Origin: Limnohabitans sp. DM1
Lineage (GTDB): Bacteria > Pseudomonadota > Gammaproteobacteria > Burkholderiales > Burkholderiaceae_C
Assembly (NCBI RefSeq): GCF_001269385.1
Contig: NZ_CXOO01000015.1
Coordinates: 1-64,000 of the forward strand
DNA length: 64,000 bases
Direction of reading: 5' to 3'
Made by a program: the position numbers and the translations under genes. Below are positions 27,719 through 36,797 of this stretch, piece by piece (positions within the stretch are counted from its first letter, which is position 1; every line of letters begins with the position of its first letter). The notes under the pieces were generated by a model, which made no database searches, was not told where the DNA came from, and worked only from the letters and a program-made list of their open reading frames with translations.

Positions 27719-29820
27719 GTGTTGTCCTCAGACAGGGGGATGACCAACAGGTCGACTGCGGCGATGCGGTGGCCATCGACCAGCAAGGGGTTGATTTCCA
27801 TTTCGGCCACCCCGCTTTGCAAGGCCAGGCCCATGCGCATGAACGCGTGCACCACGGCGGCCAATTGCGCCGCATCGGTCACTGCACGTCCGCGCGCGCC
27901 CGCCAACAAGGGATAGGCCTTGAGCGATTGGATTTTTTGGCGAATCTGCGCCACGCTGTCCTGGGGCAGCAAGGTGGTGTAGTCCTTGAGGATTTCCACA
28001 AAGATGCCGCCACAACCGAAGGTGAAGGTGGGGCCAAACTGGGGGTCTTGTTTCATGCCCAGAATCCATTCACTGCCCTGCAGTTGCTGTTGCAGCAAAA
28101 CCGGGCCCGGCGCGATGGCGTGCAAACGGTTCAGGGCTTCGCGCAGAGCCTGCTCGTTGTGGATGCCCAAGATCACACCACCCATGTCGGATTTGTGGGC
28201 GATGTCGGGCGAATCAATTTTGGCCACCAACGGATAACCGGTGGCGTTCGCAAAGTCCAAAGCCTGCGCCAGATCGGCGGTGCTCAGCGATGCCGGCACC
28301 GACACGCCAAAGTCGCGCAGCAAATCAAAGTCTTGCACGCTGGTCTGGGTTTGTGCAGCTTGTTGCAGGCGCTTGAGCCAACGTTCGGTCACGGCGGCAG
28401 GCACGCTCGGCGCTGCCAGAGCGGGCGCATGTTCAGCACTGGCAGCCAAACGGTCGTGGTACCGCGTGTAGTGGCGCAAGGCACGCAAAGCGGTCTCTGT
28501 CCCCATGAGCACAGGGATGCCCGCAGCGCGGTAGCGCGCGCATTCGGTGGGCGACATGGTGTTGGCCACGTTGCCCATCAAAACCACGGGTTTGGATGTG
28601 CCCGCATAGGTTTTTTCCAAGGCGGCGGTGCAAGCGTTGGTGAAGTCTTGACCGTCGGGGATGTTGGTGGCCATGACCACAGTGCCGACCCCTTCGTCGC
28701 TGGCCAAGGCCAGCAAAGCGTCGGCGATGATGTCGTTGCCGTCACCCCAGTAATCCAAAGGGTTGGCCACTTCAATGCCAGGATCGAGCAAGCCTTCGAG
28801 CCGGGTCACGGTCGCCTGGCTCAAAGGCGCAAACGACAAGCCCAGTGGCTCGGCCACATCGGCGATCAGTTGACGCTCCCCTCCGGAGTCGCACCCCAGG
28901 CCAATCGATCCGTTGTGGGGACGCCGTGCAGCAGCAAACAGCTCGGCAGTGTCCATCAACTCGTCCAAGGTGCGCACGCTGACCACACCGTGGCGTTCAA
29001 AAATGGCGTCGTACACATCGGCGCTGCCCGACATGGCCCCGCTGTGCGATTGGGCAAACACCTGGCCTTGTGCGCTGCGACCCAGCTTCAAGGCAATGAC
29101 CGCGATGCCTTGGGCGCGTGCGCGCCCCAGCGCCGCCAAAAATGCCTCGGGCTGACGTACCGTTTCCAGCACCAAACAGATGACCCGAGTCGAGGGCTGA
29201 TCGACCAAAAAGTCGATGTAGTCGGCCACCCCGGTGACCAATTCTTGACCGGCCGAAATGGCATAGTTGAAGCGCAGTTGGCGCAAATTGCCCACGATGC
29301 CCGACCACGTCGAGCCGCTGTGTGACACCAAGGCCACGTGGCCCGGTTCGGACAAGGTGGAAAACGGGAAGCCCGTCATTTGCAAGCGGTCTTCCAAATT
29401 CACATAGCCCATGCAATTGGCCCCACACAGCTGCATGTTGCCTGCTTGGGCGATGGCAGACAAGGTGGGCATCAGCTCGCGCCCATCATCGGCTGCGCCA
29501 TATGCACGGCCAAACATCAGGGCCGAGCGCGCTTGGGCAGCTGCCGCCAGCTCCAGGTTGTGTGGCAAGGCCTTGTCGGCGATGGCCATGGCCACGCAAT
29601 CGACCGGATGCGGCAGTGCGGCCAAACTGGGGTAAGCCGGCAGACCATCGATCTGCTCGTACTTGGGGTTGATCAGAAATACTTCGCCTTCGTAGCCGAG
29701 GGACTCAATCGACAAGCGCAGCTGTTTGCCAAAACTGCCCTCGCGCCCACTGGCGCCCACGATGGCAATGGAGCGGGGACGCAGCAGGGCGTCCAGACGG
29801 TGTTCACGGGTGGCGTGCAT
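27715..29820 (-). CDS. NDP-forming acyl-CoA synthetase (acetate-CoA ligase family)
   Basis: A 701-residue single-chain ADP-forming acyl-CoA synthetase. The N-terminal CoA-binding Rossmann domain starts RPRSIAIVGASGREGSFGKQ; the central succinyl-CoA ligase-like domain holds VALVSHSGSTWSGIVGN and the phospho-His region; the C-terminal ATP-grasp half has GYPLVAKIDSPDIAHKSDMG and MEINPLLVDGHR. The start at 29820 follows GAGGACACC. It makes acyl-CoA from a carboxylate with ATP. Its position between an AcuI-type reductase and a crotonase suggests a short acid such as acrylate, 3-hydroxypropionate or a branched analogue. Confidence 0.9.
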   Translation of the reverse strand: MHATREHRLDALLRPRSIAIVGASGREGSFGKQLRLSIESLGYEGEVFLINPKYEQIDGLPAYPSLAALPHPVDCVAMAIADKALPHNLELAAAAQARSALMFGRAYGAADDGRELMPTLSAIAQAGNMQLCGANCMGYVNLEDRLQMTGFPFSTLSEPGHVALVSHSGSTWSGIVGNLRQLRFNYAISAGQELVTGVADYIDFLVDQPSTRVICLVLETVRQPEAFLAALGRARAQGIAVIALKLGRSAQGQVFAQSHSGAMSGSADVYDAIFERHGVVSVRTLDELMDTAELFAAARRPHNGSIGLGCDSGGERQLIADVAEPLGLSFAPLSQATVTRLEGLLDPGIEVANPLDYWGDGNDIIADALLALASDEGVGTVVMATNIPDGQDFTNACTAALEKTYAGTSKPVVLMGNVANTMSPTECARYRAAGIPVLMGTETALRALRHYTRYHDRLAASAEHAPALAAPSVPAAVTERWLKRLQQAAQTQTSVQDFDLLRDFGVSVPASLSTADLAQALDFANATGYPLVAKIDSPDIAHKSDMGGVILGIHNEQALREALNRLHAIAPGPVLLQQQLQGSEWILGMKQDPQFGPTFTFGCGGIFVEILKDYTTLLPQDSVAQIRQKIQSLKAYPLLAGARGRAVTDAAQLAAVVHAFMRMGLALQSGVAEMEINPLLVDGHRIAAVDLLVIPLSEDNT

Positions 29821-29836
29821 GGTGTCCTCGGGCATT

Positions 29837-30826
29837 TCAGCGGTTGACATCGACCACCACACGGCCGTGTGCGCGGCCGGCCATCATTTCTTGCGAAATC
29901 GCCAACACCTCGCTCAGACCCACAACGCGTTGTAAACCCAGGCCTTCGACGTTGGGGCACTCGGTGCCCAAACGCTGCCAAGCCAACAGACGCCGCTCGG
30001 TCGGACACATCACCGAGTCCACGCCCAAGAGGCGCACACCGCGCAAGATGAAGGGCATCACCGTGGTCTCCAAGCCCACGCCACCGGCCAAGCCGCAGGC
30101 CGCGACCGCGCCACCGTAATGGGTTTCGCTCAAGATCCGCGCCAAGGTCGTGCCGCCCACCACATCCACCGCGCCAGCCCAACGCTGGGTGGCCAAGGGG
30201 CTGGGTTTCTCGCTCCACTCAGGCCCGCCAATCACTTCGGTGGCGCCGAGTTGGGTCAAATAGGCGCGCGAGGCATCGGGGCGTTGGCTCAAGGCGCTCA
30301 CGCTGTAGCCCAAGCGCGCCAACACCGCCACGGCCACGCTGCCCACGCCGCCGGTGGCACCCGAGACCAGCACAGGGCCAGACGCGACACCCGCGTCTTG
30401 CAAGGCCATCACGCACAGCATGGCGGTCAAGCCGGCGGTGCCCATGGTCATGGCTGTCAAGGGGCTCATGCCTTGGGGCAAGGGCACCAACCAGTCAGCC
30501 TTGACGCGCTGGCGTTGCGCCAAACCACCCCAGTGGCGTTCGCCCACGCCCCAACCGGTCAGCACCACCGCATCGCCCACTTTGAAGCGCGGGTTGCTCG
30601 ACTCGATCACGGTTCCGGCCGAATCGATGCCCGGCACCATGGGGAATTGGCGGATGATTTTTCCGGTGCCGGTCACCGCCATGGCGTCTTTGTAGTTGAT
30701 GCTGGAGTACTCGACTTGCACCAACACATCGCCCTCGGGCAAATCTTGCAGGCTCAGCCCTTGGACGTTTGACGTGGTTTTGCCGTCTTGCTGGTTCAAA
30801 ACCAGCGCTTGAAAATCTGTGCTCAT
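29837..30826 (-). CDS. acuI: Acrylyl-CoA reductase (AcuI/YhdH family)
   Basis: A 329-residue zinc-free medium-chain oxidoreductase. The start QALVLNQQDGKTTSNVQGLS, the segment SSINYKDAMAVTGTGKIIRQ, GIDSAGTV, the NADPH motif VSGATGGVGSVAVAVLARLG and LGVDSVMCPTERR are all as in AcuI/YhdH. These enzymes reduce acryloyl-CoA to propionyl-CoA with NADPH, detoxifying acrylate. It starts 34 bases after the GMC oxidoreductase stop and ends 16 bases before the acyl-CoA synthetase. Confidence 0.88.
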   Translation of the reverse strand: MSTDFQALVLNQQDGKTTSNVQGLSLQDLPEGDVLVQVEYSSINYKDAMAVTGTGKIIRQFPMVPGIDSAGTVIESSNPRFKVGDAVVLTGWGVGERHWGGLAQRQRVKADWLVPLPQGMSPLTAMTMGTAGLTAMLCVMALQDAGVASGPVLVSGATGGVGSVAVAVLARLGYSVSALSQRPDASRAYLTQLGATEVIGGPEWSEKPSPLATQRWAGAVDVVGGTTLARILSETHYGGAVAACGLAGGVGLETTVMPFILRGVRLLGVDSVMCPTERRLLAWQRLGTECPNVEGLGLQRVVGLSEVLAISQEMMAGRAHGRVVVDVNR

Positions 30827-30860
30827 GGTGATGGGGTCTGTGTTAAAAAAAGAAAGGGAC

Positions 30861-32477
30861 TCAGGCGTTGTCTTGCAAAATCATCTCGGCGCCTTTTTCG
30901 GCCACCATGATGGTCGGCGCGTTGGTGTTGCCCGAGGTGACAAAAGGGAACACCGACGCGTCCACCACCCGAAGGCCTTGGATGCCGTGCACGCGCAAGC
31001 GGGCGTCGACCACCGAAGTCTCGGCGCTTGGTCCCATGGCGCAGGTGCACGAGGCGTGGTAGACCGAGCCGGCCCTGGCGCGAAAGTCGTCCAGGATGGC
31101 CTGCGGTGTTTGGGTCCCGAGCCCCGGCAAGTGCTCGCTCTCGACGGCATCGGCCAGTGGTCGCGTGGCGGCGATGCGGCGCAGCAACTGCGCGCCTTCC
31201 AGCACATCATTGACGTCTTGCTCGGTGCTCAAAAAATTCGTTTCGATCTTGGGCTTGTCCAGCGGATTGGCCGATTCGATGGACACGCGGCCGCGGCTGG
31301 TGGGGCGGCAAGTGTTGAAGGAAATCAAGAACGCGGCGAACGGGTCGGGGTTGGGGATGCGCCCGGGCTTCATGGTGCTGGCCGTGTAGCTGATCGGGTT
31401 GAAGTACAGGTGCATGTTGGGGCGCTCCAATCCAGGGCGGCTGCGCACAAAAGCCCCCGCCTGGTTCACGCTCATGCCCAACGGGCCTTTGCGATCCAGC
31501 AAGTAACGCAACCCCGCCTTCACCTTGCCGTACCACGGGTAGAGCTCGTTGTTGAGCGTCTTGACCTTGGACTTGAAGTAATAAGACACGCACAGGTGGT
31601 CTTGCAGACCTTGGCCCACAGCGGGCAGGTGGTGCACCACGGGCACCCCCACGCTTTGCAGGTGCTCGGCATCGCCGATGCCCGACAGCTGCAGCAGCTG
31701 TGGCGAGTTGATCGCACCGCCCGACAAAATCACCTCTTTGCGTGCGTTGAAGGTCTGTTCGCAACCTTTTTGCACGCAGGCCACCCCGGTGGCCCGGCCG
31801 TTGGCCATCAGCACACGGGTGACCTGCGTGTGGGTCATGACCGTCAGGTTGGCGCGGCCCATGGCCGGGCGCAAAAACGCGTTGGCGGTGGACTCGCGCT
31901 TGCCGTCGCGAATCGTCATTTGCCACAAACCCACCCCTTCGGCTTGCGCACCGTTGAAGTCTGGGGTCTTGGGCCAACCCAAGGCCACACCGGTGTCCAA
32001 AAAGGTTTGGCACAAGGGGTGCACTTGTTGGGTGAAATCGCTCACGCGCAGCTCACCGCCAGCGCCATGGTGCGTCGAGGCGCCCCACACATGGTCTTCG
32101 GAGCGCTTGAAATAGGGCAGCACATCGTCCCAAGACCAGCCGGGATTGCCCGCGTCGCGCCAGTCGTCGAAGTCGCCGGCCTGGCCTCGGATGTAGACCA
32201 TGGCGTTGATCGAGCTGCTGCCGCCCAGCACCTTGCCCCGGGGCCAAAAGGACGTGCGACCGTTCAACGCGGCATCGGGCTGGGTGTCGTACATCCAGTT
32301 GTAGCGTGGGTGTGAAAAGGTCAAGCCATAACCCAGCGGCACCTGGATCAAAGGGCTGCGGTCGGACCCACCCGCCTCGATCAAGAGCACACGGCGATCC
32401 GGGTTTTCACTGAGCCGATTGGCCAAAACGCAGCCCGCTGACCCAGCACCCACAATGATGAAATCGTAGCTGTTCAT
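30861..32477 (-). CDS. GMC-family FAD alcohol dehydrogenase (choline dehydrogenase-like)
   Basis: A 538-residue flavoenzyme oxidising an alcohol to an aldehyde. The N-terminal dinucleotide motif [20 protein letters not shown] is followed by the GMC signatures [19 protein letters not shown] and [19 protein letters not shown]. The catalytic region [12 protein letters not shown] and [17 protein letters not shown] closes the protein. DddA, which oxidises 3-hydroxypropionate in DMSP degraders, belongs to this family. Its ATG overlaps the stop of the DMT transporter gene by 4 bases. Confidence 0.9.
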   Translation of the reverse strand: MNSYDFIIVGAGSAGCVLANRLSENPDRRVLLIEAGGSDRSPLIQVPLGYGLTFSHPRYNWMYDTQPDAALNGRTSFWPRGKVLGGSSSINAMVYIRGQAGDFDDWRDAGNPGWSWDDVLPYFKRSEDHVWGASTHHGAGGELRVSDFTQQVHPLCQTFLDTGVALGWPKTPDFNGAQAEGVGLWQMTIRDGKRESTANAFLRPAMGRANLTVMTHTQVTRVLMANGRATGVACVQKGCEQTFNARKEVILSGGAINSPQLLQLSGIGDAEHLQSVGVPVVHHLPAVGQGLQDHLCVSYYFKSKVKTLNNELYPWYGKVKAGLRYLLDRKGPLGMSVNQAGAFVRSRPGLERPNMHLYFNPISYTASTMKPGRIPNPDPFAAFLISFNTCRPTSRGRVSIESANPLDKPKIETNFLSTEQDVNDVLEGAQLLRRIAATRPLADAVESEHLPGLGTQTPQAILDDFRARAGSVYHASCTCAMGPSAETSVVDARLRVHGIQGLRVVDASVFPFVTSGNTNAPTIMVAEKGAEMILQDNA

Positions 32478-33427
32478 GTATTTGCTTTTTTCATAAATTG
32501 ATCTGCACTGCTGCTGGCCTGGGCGCGCTGAGCCGGTGTTCCCCAAAGCACAACCATGGCCCCAAGCAAGACCAAAACCATGCTGAACAATCCAGACGAA
32601 GTCACCGACTCACCCAGCATGGCCGCACCAGCCAACAGGGCGACGGGAGGATTCACATAGGCATAACTGCTGGCCAACACCGGCCCTGTTTTGAGCAACA
32701 AATAGGTGTAGGACATGTAGCCCAAAACGGACACCATCAGGCTCAGGTACAGCCAGGCCATCCAGGCGGAAAAGCCCACCTCTTCGATGCGCTCACCGAG
32801 CATCCAGCCAACGATGCAAGCGACTGCGCCGCCTGCCACCATCTGCACGCCGGTTGCCACGATCAAATCGCCCGGCATGGGCATGCGGTCCATCATCACG
32901 GCGGATGCGGCGGTTGCAATCACAGCCGCCAAGATCAACCACATGCCTGCGCTTTGCAAGGATCCGTCAATGTCTTTGTTCATCAGCACCAAACCCAAAA
33001 CACCCACCAAGGTGCCCAACCATTGCATCAGGACAATGCGCGAGCCTGTCACGGCCACCATCAGGCACACCGCCACGGGCACGGTGGCAAACAGCATTGC
33101 AGCAAACCCCGAGTCGACATACCGAATGCCCATGGCCAGCAAACTCGCGCCCACAGCAATCATCAAGACCCCCACACACGATGCATTCATCCCCTGCCGG
33201 AATGTCCCGAAAGGTCGTTTCAGCATCCACGCCAGCAAGAGCATCAGTCCGCCGGCCAGCAAATTCCTCAACCCGACCAGCATCATGGGCGGAAAGTCTT
33301 GACCTGCCTGTTTGATGGCCAAATAACTGGTGCCCCAAAAAACATAGACCACGGCCAAAGCCCAGAGCACCCAAGGTTGTGCCATCAGGCTTGTGGGCGC
33401 TGGTTCTGCAGTCAATGGCTTACCCAT
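32474..33427 (-). CDS. DMT-superfamily transporter (EamA)
   Basis: A 317-residue inner-membrane protein with ten hydrophobic segments forming two EamA repeats (first ending near MLFATVPVAVCLMVAV, second near SYAYVNPPVALLAGAAMLGE). VYVFWGTSYLAIK at the first helix is typical. The start at MGKPLTAEPAP is chosen; an in-frame ATG at 33478 would add 17 polar residues. It heads the nine-gene catabolic operon and is divergent from the MocR regulator, so it may export a toxic intermediate or import the substrate. Confidence 0.85.
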   Translation of the reverse strand: MGKPLTAEPAPTSLMAQPWVLWALAVVYVFWGTSYLAIKQAGQDFPPMMLVGLRNLLAGGLMLLLAWMLKRPFGTFRQGMNASCVGVLMIAVGASLLAMGIRYVDSGFAAMLFATVPVAVCLMVAVTGSRIVLMQWLGTLVGVLGLVLMNKDIDGSLQSAGMWLILAAVIATAASAVMMDRMPMPGDLIVATGVQMVAGGAVACIVGWMLGERIEEVGFSAWMAWLYLSLMVSVLGYMSYTYLLLKTGPVLASSYAYVNPPVALLAGAAMLGESVTSSGLFSMVLVLLGAMVVLWGTPAQRAQASSSADQFMKKANT

Positions 33428-33634
33428 CTCTAACGGGACAGACACACTTGTGGCGTCTGTCTTTGGCGGTCGGTGCATTGCTGGGGTACTTCTTGAATGT
33501 CAATGCCATATGCTATTCACAAGAATGCACCCATTCAATGCGTTCAAATTGAGTAATTGAACACAGGGGTCTCCCCATCACACCGGCATCCGCAATGGTG
33601 CAATCATCCCGTCACCCAGCTTGAGGAGGAGCGT

Positions 33635-35029
33635 TTGTCTTTTGAACAGTTGATCTCAATCACCAGCCTTGGCGACGCCACAAAACCCAAATACCAGCTC
33701 ATTGCAGACGATTTGGCCCAATCCATTTTGGCGGGCCAATTTGCAATGGGGGAAAAACTCCCGCCGCAGCGGGATTTGGCCCATCGGCTGGGGGTGACTG
33801 CAGGCACCATCAGCCGCGCTTATGCCAATTTGGAGCGGCGCGGTCTGGCCAGTGCACGCGTGGGTGACGGCACCTATGTGCGTGCTTTGGAGCGAAGCAC
33901 ATCGTTTGCCCCCACTGAACTCCAGGCGACTCCGATTGACCTGGCCCACAACGTGTCCATTCCGACGGACGACACACAGGCGCTCAAGCGGGCCTTCGAC
34001 GCCTTGTCTGCATCGCCAGAGGCCTTGCGCCAAGTCCTCAGTTACCAACCGGAAACGGGGCTGTTGCGCCACCGGGAAGCCGGGGCCCAATGGTTGAAGC
34101 GATTTGGCACCTCAGGGGATTGGAACCGGGTGATGATCACCCACGGTGCCCAGCATGGACTTGCATGCATCTTGCGCACCCTGGCTCGTCCCGGTGATGC
34201 GGTGTTGACAGAATCCTTGAGTTACCCCGGCTTGCAGGCCTTGGCCAGATCCATGCGCTTGCAGCTCATTGGTGTCGAGATGGACAGCGAGGGCATGGTT
34301 CCTCAGGCGCTGGAACGCGCGGCCAAAACCTTTGACACCAAATTCATGTACTGCTCCCCTTCGCTGCACAACCCTACAGGCAGCACCATGCCCATCTCCC
34401 GAAGGGAAGAAATCGCAGCCATCGCTCGCAAAAGCAATTTGCTGGTCATTGAAGATGGTGTCCATGCGGCCGCTCAGGTCAGCCCCTTGCCCGCTTTGTC
34501 AACTTGGCTGCCAGAGCGGTCTTTTTTGTTGTCCAGTTTTTCCAAGGTCATTGCACCCGGATTGCGGATCGGTTTTTTGGAAGCCGCCCCCGAATGGCTT
34601 GACAAGCTCGCCGCCAGCATTCGGGCCGACAGCTGGATGGTGGCACCTTTGATGCCGGAAATTGCCTCGCACTGGATCGAAAGCGGCGAAATGGAGTACC
34701 TGATTGGCTTGCAAAGAAAGGCCATTCAAGAGCGGCTGGCCATCGCCAACACCGTTCTGGACGGCCTTGATTTCCAATCGGACAGCGAATATCCCTTGTT
34801 GTGGATGCCCTTGCCCGACCCTTGGCGGGCCGGGCAATTTTCTGCGGCATTGCGGCATGCCGGTGTGCTGGTGAGAACCGCTGACCACTTTGCGGTGGGC
34901 CGCTCTGCGGCACCACACGCCATTCGGATCAGCTTGAACTCACCCCAGATCACCGAGCAATTGATCAGTGGCCTGAACACCCTCAAAGCCCTGATTCACA
35001 GTCCTCCGTCTGCGCCCATGGACCCCTGA
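33635..35029 (+). CDS. MocR-type regulator (GntR helix-turn-helix fused to aminotransferase fold)
   Basis: A 464-residue PLP-dependent transcription regulator. The GntR winged helix (KYQLIADDLAQSILAGQFAM through TAGTISRAYANLERRGLA) occupies about residues 15-90. The aminotransferase-I fold follows, with YCSPSLHNPTGSTMPISRRE, VIEDGVHAA and the PLP lysine in SSFSKVIAPGLRIGF. I chose the TTG at 33635 because AGGAGG lies 5 bases upstream; the ATG-like start at 33557 adds 26 residues with no domain. It is divergent from the nine-gene operon and probably controls it. MocR proteins often respond to amino acids, amines or PLP. Confidence 0.88.
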   Translation: MSFEQLISITSLGDATKPKYQLIADDLAQSILAGQFAMGEKLPPQRDLAHRLGVTAGTISRAYANLERRGLASARVGDGTYVRALERSTSFAPTELQATPIDLAHNVSIPTDDTQALKRAFDALSASPEALRQVLSYQPETGLLRHREAGAQWLKRFGTSGDWNRVMITHGAQHGLACILRTLARPGDAVLTESLSYPGLQALARSMRLQLIGVEMDSEGMVPQALERAAKTFDTKFMYCSPSLHNPTGSTMPISRREEIAAIARKSNLLVIEDGVHAAAQVSPLPALSTWLPERSFLLSSFSKVIAPGLRIGFLEAAPEWLDKLAASIRADSWMVAPLMPEIASHWIESGEMEYLIGLQRKAIQERLAIANTVLDGLDFQSDSEYPLLWMPLPDPWRAGQFSAALRHAGVLVRTADHFAVGRSAAPHAIRISLNSPQITEQLISGLNTLKALIHSPPSAPMDP

Positions 35030-35043
35030 CCCGGCAATCCATG

Positions 35044-36033
35044 TCAGCGTGGCTGACGTGGAATTCGGTTGAGGTTGTAATCGTTGATGACATCACATGG
35101 CGTGTAGCAACGGTCGATTTCAAACAGCTCCTGCGGCGTCAACACCATGTCCAGAGCGCTGATGTTTTGATCCAATTGCTCAATGGTTTCAACCCCAATC
35201 AGGGTGGAGGTCACACCGGGCCTTGCGTTGACCCAGGCCAATGCAATTTGCGAAGGTAAAACACCCCGATTTTCAGCAATCTGACCCACAGCGCGTGCAA
35301 TGTCCAAACTGGTTTGGTCGTCATACTGCTGGGTGGTGAACTGATCGGTCTTGTTGCGCAGTGACGTCGCATTGCCACTCAACAAACCCCGCGCCAAAGG
35401 AGAGAACGGCGTGACGGCCAAACCCTCATGCTGGCAATACGGAATCATCTCGCGCTCTTCTTCGCGGTAAGCGGCATTGAGCTGGCACTGCATGGACACA
35501 AACGAAGTCCATCCATGAACTTTGGCCAAATAGTTCATCTTCACGAACTGCCAGGCATACATGGTCGAAGCCCCGATGTAACGCACCTTGCCCGAGCGCA
35601 CCACATCGTCCAGTGCACGCATGGTTTCTTCCATGGGGGTTGACGGGTCAAAGCCATGGATCACAAACAAATCCAGATAGTCGGTCCCGATGCGGCGCAG
35701 GGAAGCATCCACCGCATCAAAAATGTGCTTGCGCGACAGACCTTGGTCATTCACATCGTCGCTCATGGCGTACAGGCACTTGGAGGCCAACACCAGTTTG
35801 TGACGGGGAATATGGCGGATGGCGCGACCCACGACTTCTTCGGACACACCGATGGAATAAAAGTCCGCCAGATCAATGAAGTTGATACCCCGCTCTATGG
35901 CGGCGTGAATGACCGGTGTGGAGGCGCTTTCATCCATCACCCACGGACGCCACGCAGGCGTACCAAAGCCCATGGTGCCCAAGCAAAGGCGGGACACCTT
36001 CATGCCCGTTTGGCCAAAGTTGACGTATTGCAT
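35044..36033 (-). CDS. Aldo/keto reductase
   Basis: A 329-residue (alpha/beta)8 NADPH-dependent reductase. The start MQYVNFGQTGMKVSRLCLGT, the catalytic Asp/Tyr pair in FIDLADFYSIGVSEE, the Lys in LVLASKC and the His in DLFVIHGFDP are in order, and the NADPH segment WVNARPGVTSTLIGVETIEQL is near the end. It resembles the AKR11/12 and Kv-beta-like group (YajO/YghZ relatives). It lies 9 bases after the Fae homologue and probably shares its transcript. Its 3' end faces the MocR gene. Confidence 0.87.
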   Translation of the reverse strand: MQYVNFGQTGMKVSRLCLGTMGFGTPAWRPWVMDESASTPVIHAAIERGINFIDLADFYSIGVSEEVVGRAIRHIPRHKLVLASKCLYAMSDDVNDQGLSRKHIFDAVDASLRRIGTDYLDLFVIHGFDPSTPMEETMRALDDVVRSGKVRYIGASTMYAWQFVKMNYLAKVHGWTSFVSMQCQLNAAYREEEREMIPYCQHEGLAVTPFSPLARGLLSGNATSLRNKTDQFTTQQYDDQTSLDIARAVGQIAENRGVLPSQIALAWVNARPGVTSTLIGVETIEQLDQNISALDMVLTPQELFEIDRCYTPCDVINDYNLNRIPRQPR

Positions 36034-36042
36034 GGTGTGTCC

Positions 36043-36552
36043 TCAGGCTTTGGGTGTGTAGAACGGGTTTTTCACATCGGTTGCGGCTTGGCGAACCTGT
36101 GCCAATGTAGGTTCTTGGCGCATGGCAGCCTGCACGGCACCTTTGGCCGCGGCGTAGTTGTTGGCAAACACCTCGTCCGCATCATGGGCCGTCCAGTTCA
36201 CCCAGACCGCCGCAATCACGCACCACTCGTTTTCAGCCTCAGGCGGCAACACGCCTTCAAGCAAACACTCTTGCACACCCTTGGCCACACCTGCTTGCGC
36301 CGGACCCCAGGTCATGGTTTCATGCTGCTCACCCCGCAAATCGGCTTTGTTGATGAAGGCCGTCATGGGTTTGACGGGCACACCTGGCTGCAGCACGACC
36401 ATGTAGGGCAAATGCCCTTTTGTGGGCGATGACAGAGCGCCTGCCCAGGCCGATCCGACGGGGCCGGTTCGAGGGCCAACCATCACGTTGATGTGTGCTG
36501 CGTTCGGGCCGCTACCGATAAATGATTCACCGATGTACATGTTCAGATTCAT
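36043..36552 (-). CDS. Formaldehyde-activating enzyme homologue (Fae)
   Basis: A 169-residue protein clearly related to Fae, which joins formaldehyde to tetrahydromethanopterin in methylotrophs. The signature GESFIGSGPNAAHINVMVGP contains the active-site His of the family, followed by GPVGSAW, KPMTAFINKADLRG, TWGPAQAGVAKGVQE and EGVLPPE. No methanopterin-pathway genes (mtdB, mch, fhcABCD) are in the window, so it may be one of the Fae-like paralogues whose substrate is not settled. The ATG at 36552 is chosen, with a second candidate at 36540. It is divergent from a succinate-semialdehyde dehydrogenase. Confidence 0.88.
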   Translation of the reverse strand: MNLNMYIGESFIGSGPNAAHINVMVGPRTGPVGSAWAGALSSPTKGHLPYMVVLQPGVPVKPMTAFINKADLRGEQHETMTWGPAQAGVAKGVQECLLEGVLPPEAENEWCVIAAVWVNWTAHDADEVFANNYAAAKGAVQAAMRQEPTLAQVRQAATDVKNPFYTPKA

Positions 36553-36797
36553 TTCCAAATGGGTTGTTCAATGGACCGTCTGTTCAGTGTGTCTGTTCAG
36601 ACCGTCTGCTCAAAAGCAAGCCACATTGTGCGCAAGGACATGGTGCAGCAACAACCGATTTATATGAGCACCACCCATGAGGAAATCTCATGTGGCCACG
36701 CATTCCATAAACTCATCCACCCCCTCCATATTTATCGTTTGTCAGCTGCACCCTGCCCCTCTAGATTTCACCTTTTTCAACTTGTCATCGGTGACCC
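36553..36797. promoter_or_regulatory. Divergent promoter region with three 13-bp-spaced direct repeats
   Basis: Between the fae-like gene (leftward) and the semialdehyde dehydrogenase (rightward), GTCTGTTCAG occurs at 36578-36587 and 36591-36600, with a near copy GTCTGCTCAA at 36604-36613. The step is exactly 13 bases each time. A fourth, weaker copy (GGTTGTTCAA) starts at 36562. Iterated direct repeats just upstream of a gene are typical operators, and MocR-type regulators often bind direct repeats. A MocR gene lies 1.5 kb away. Confidence 0.5.

Noticed and set aside
22579-30760. Very long plus-strand open frames opposite the catabolic operon (for example 22579-24423, 24371-26062, 27706-29325)
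   Set aside because: They mirror GC-rich minus-strand genes with strong family matches, are rich in His/Gly/Arg/Gln and show no motif of their own.
30819-32315. 498-codon plus-strand frame opposite the GMC oxidoreductase
   Set aside because: Shadow frame of a well-supported gene; composition typical of antisense translation.
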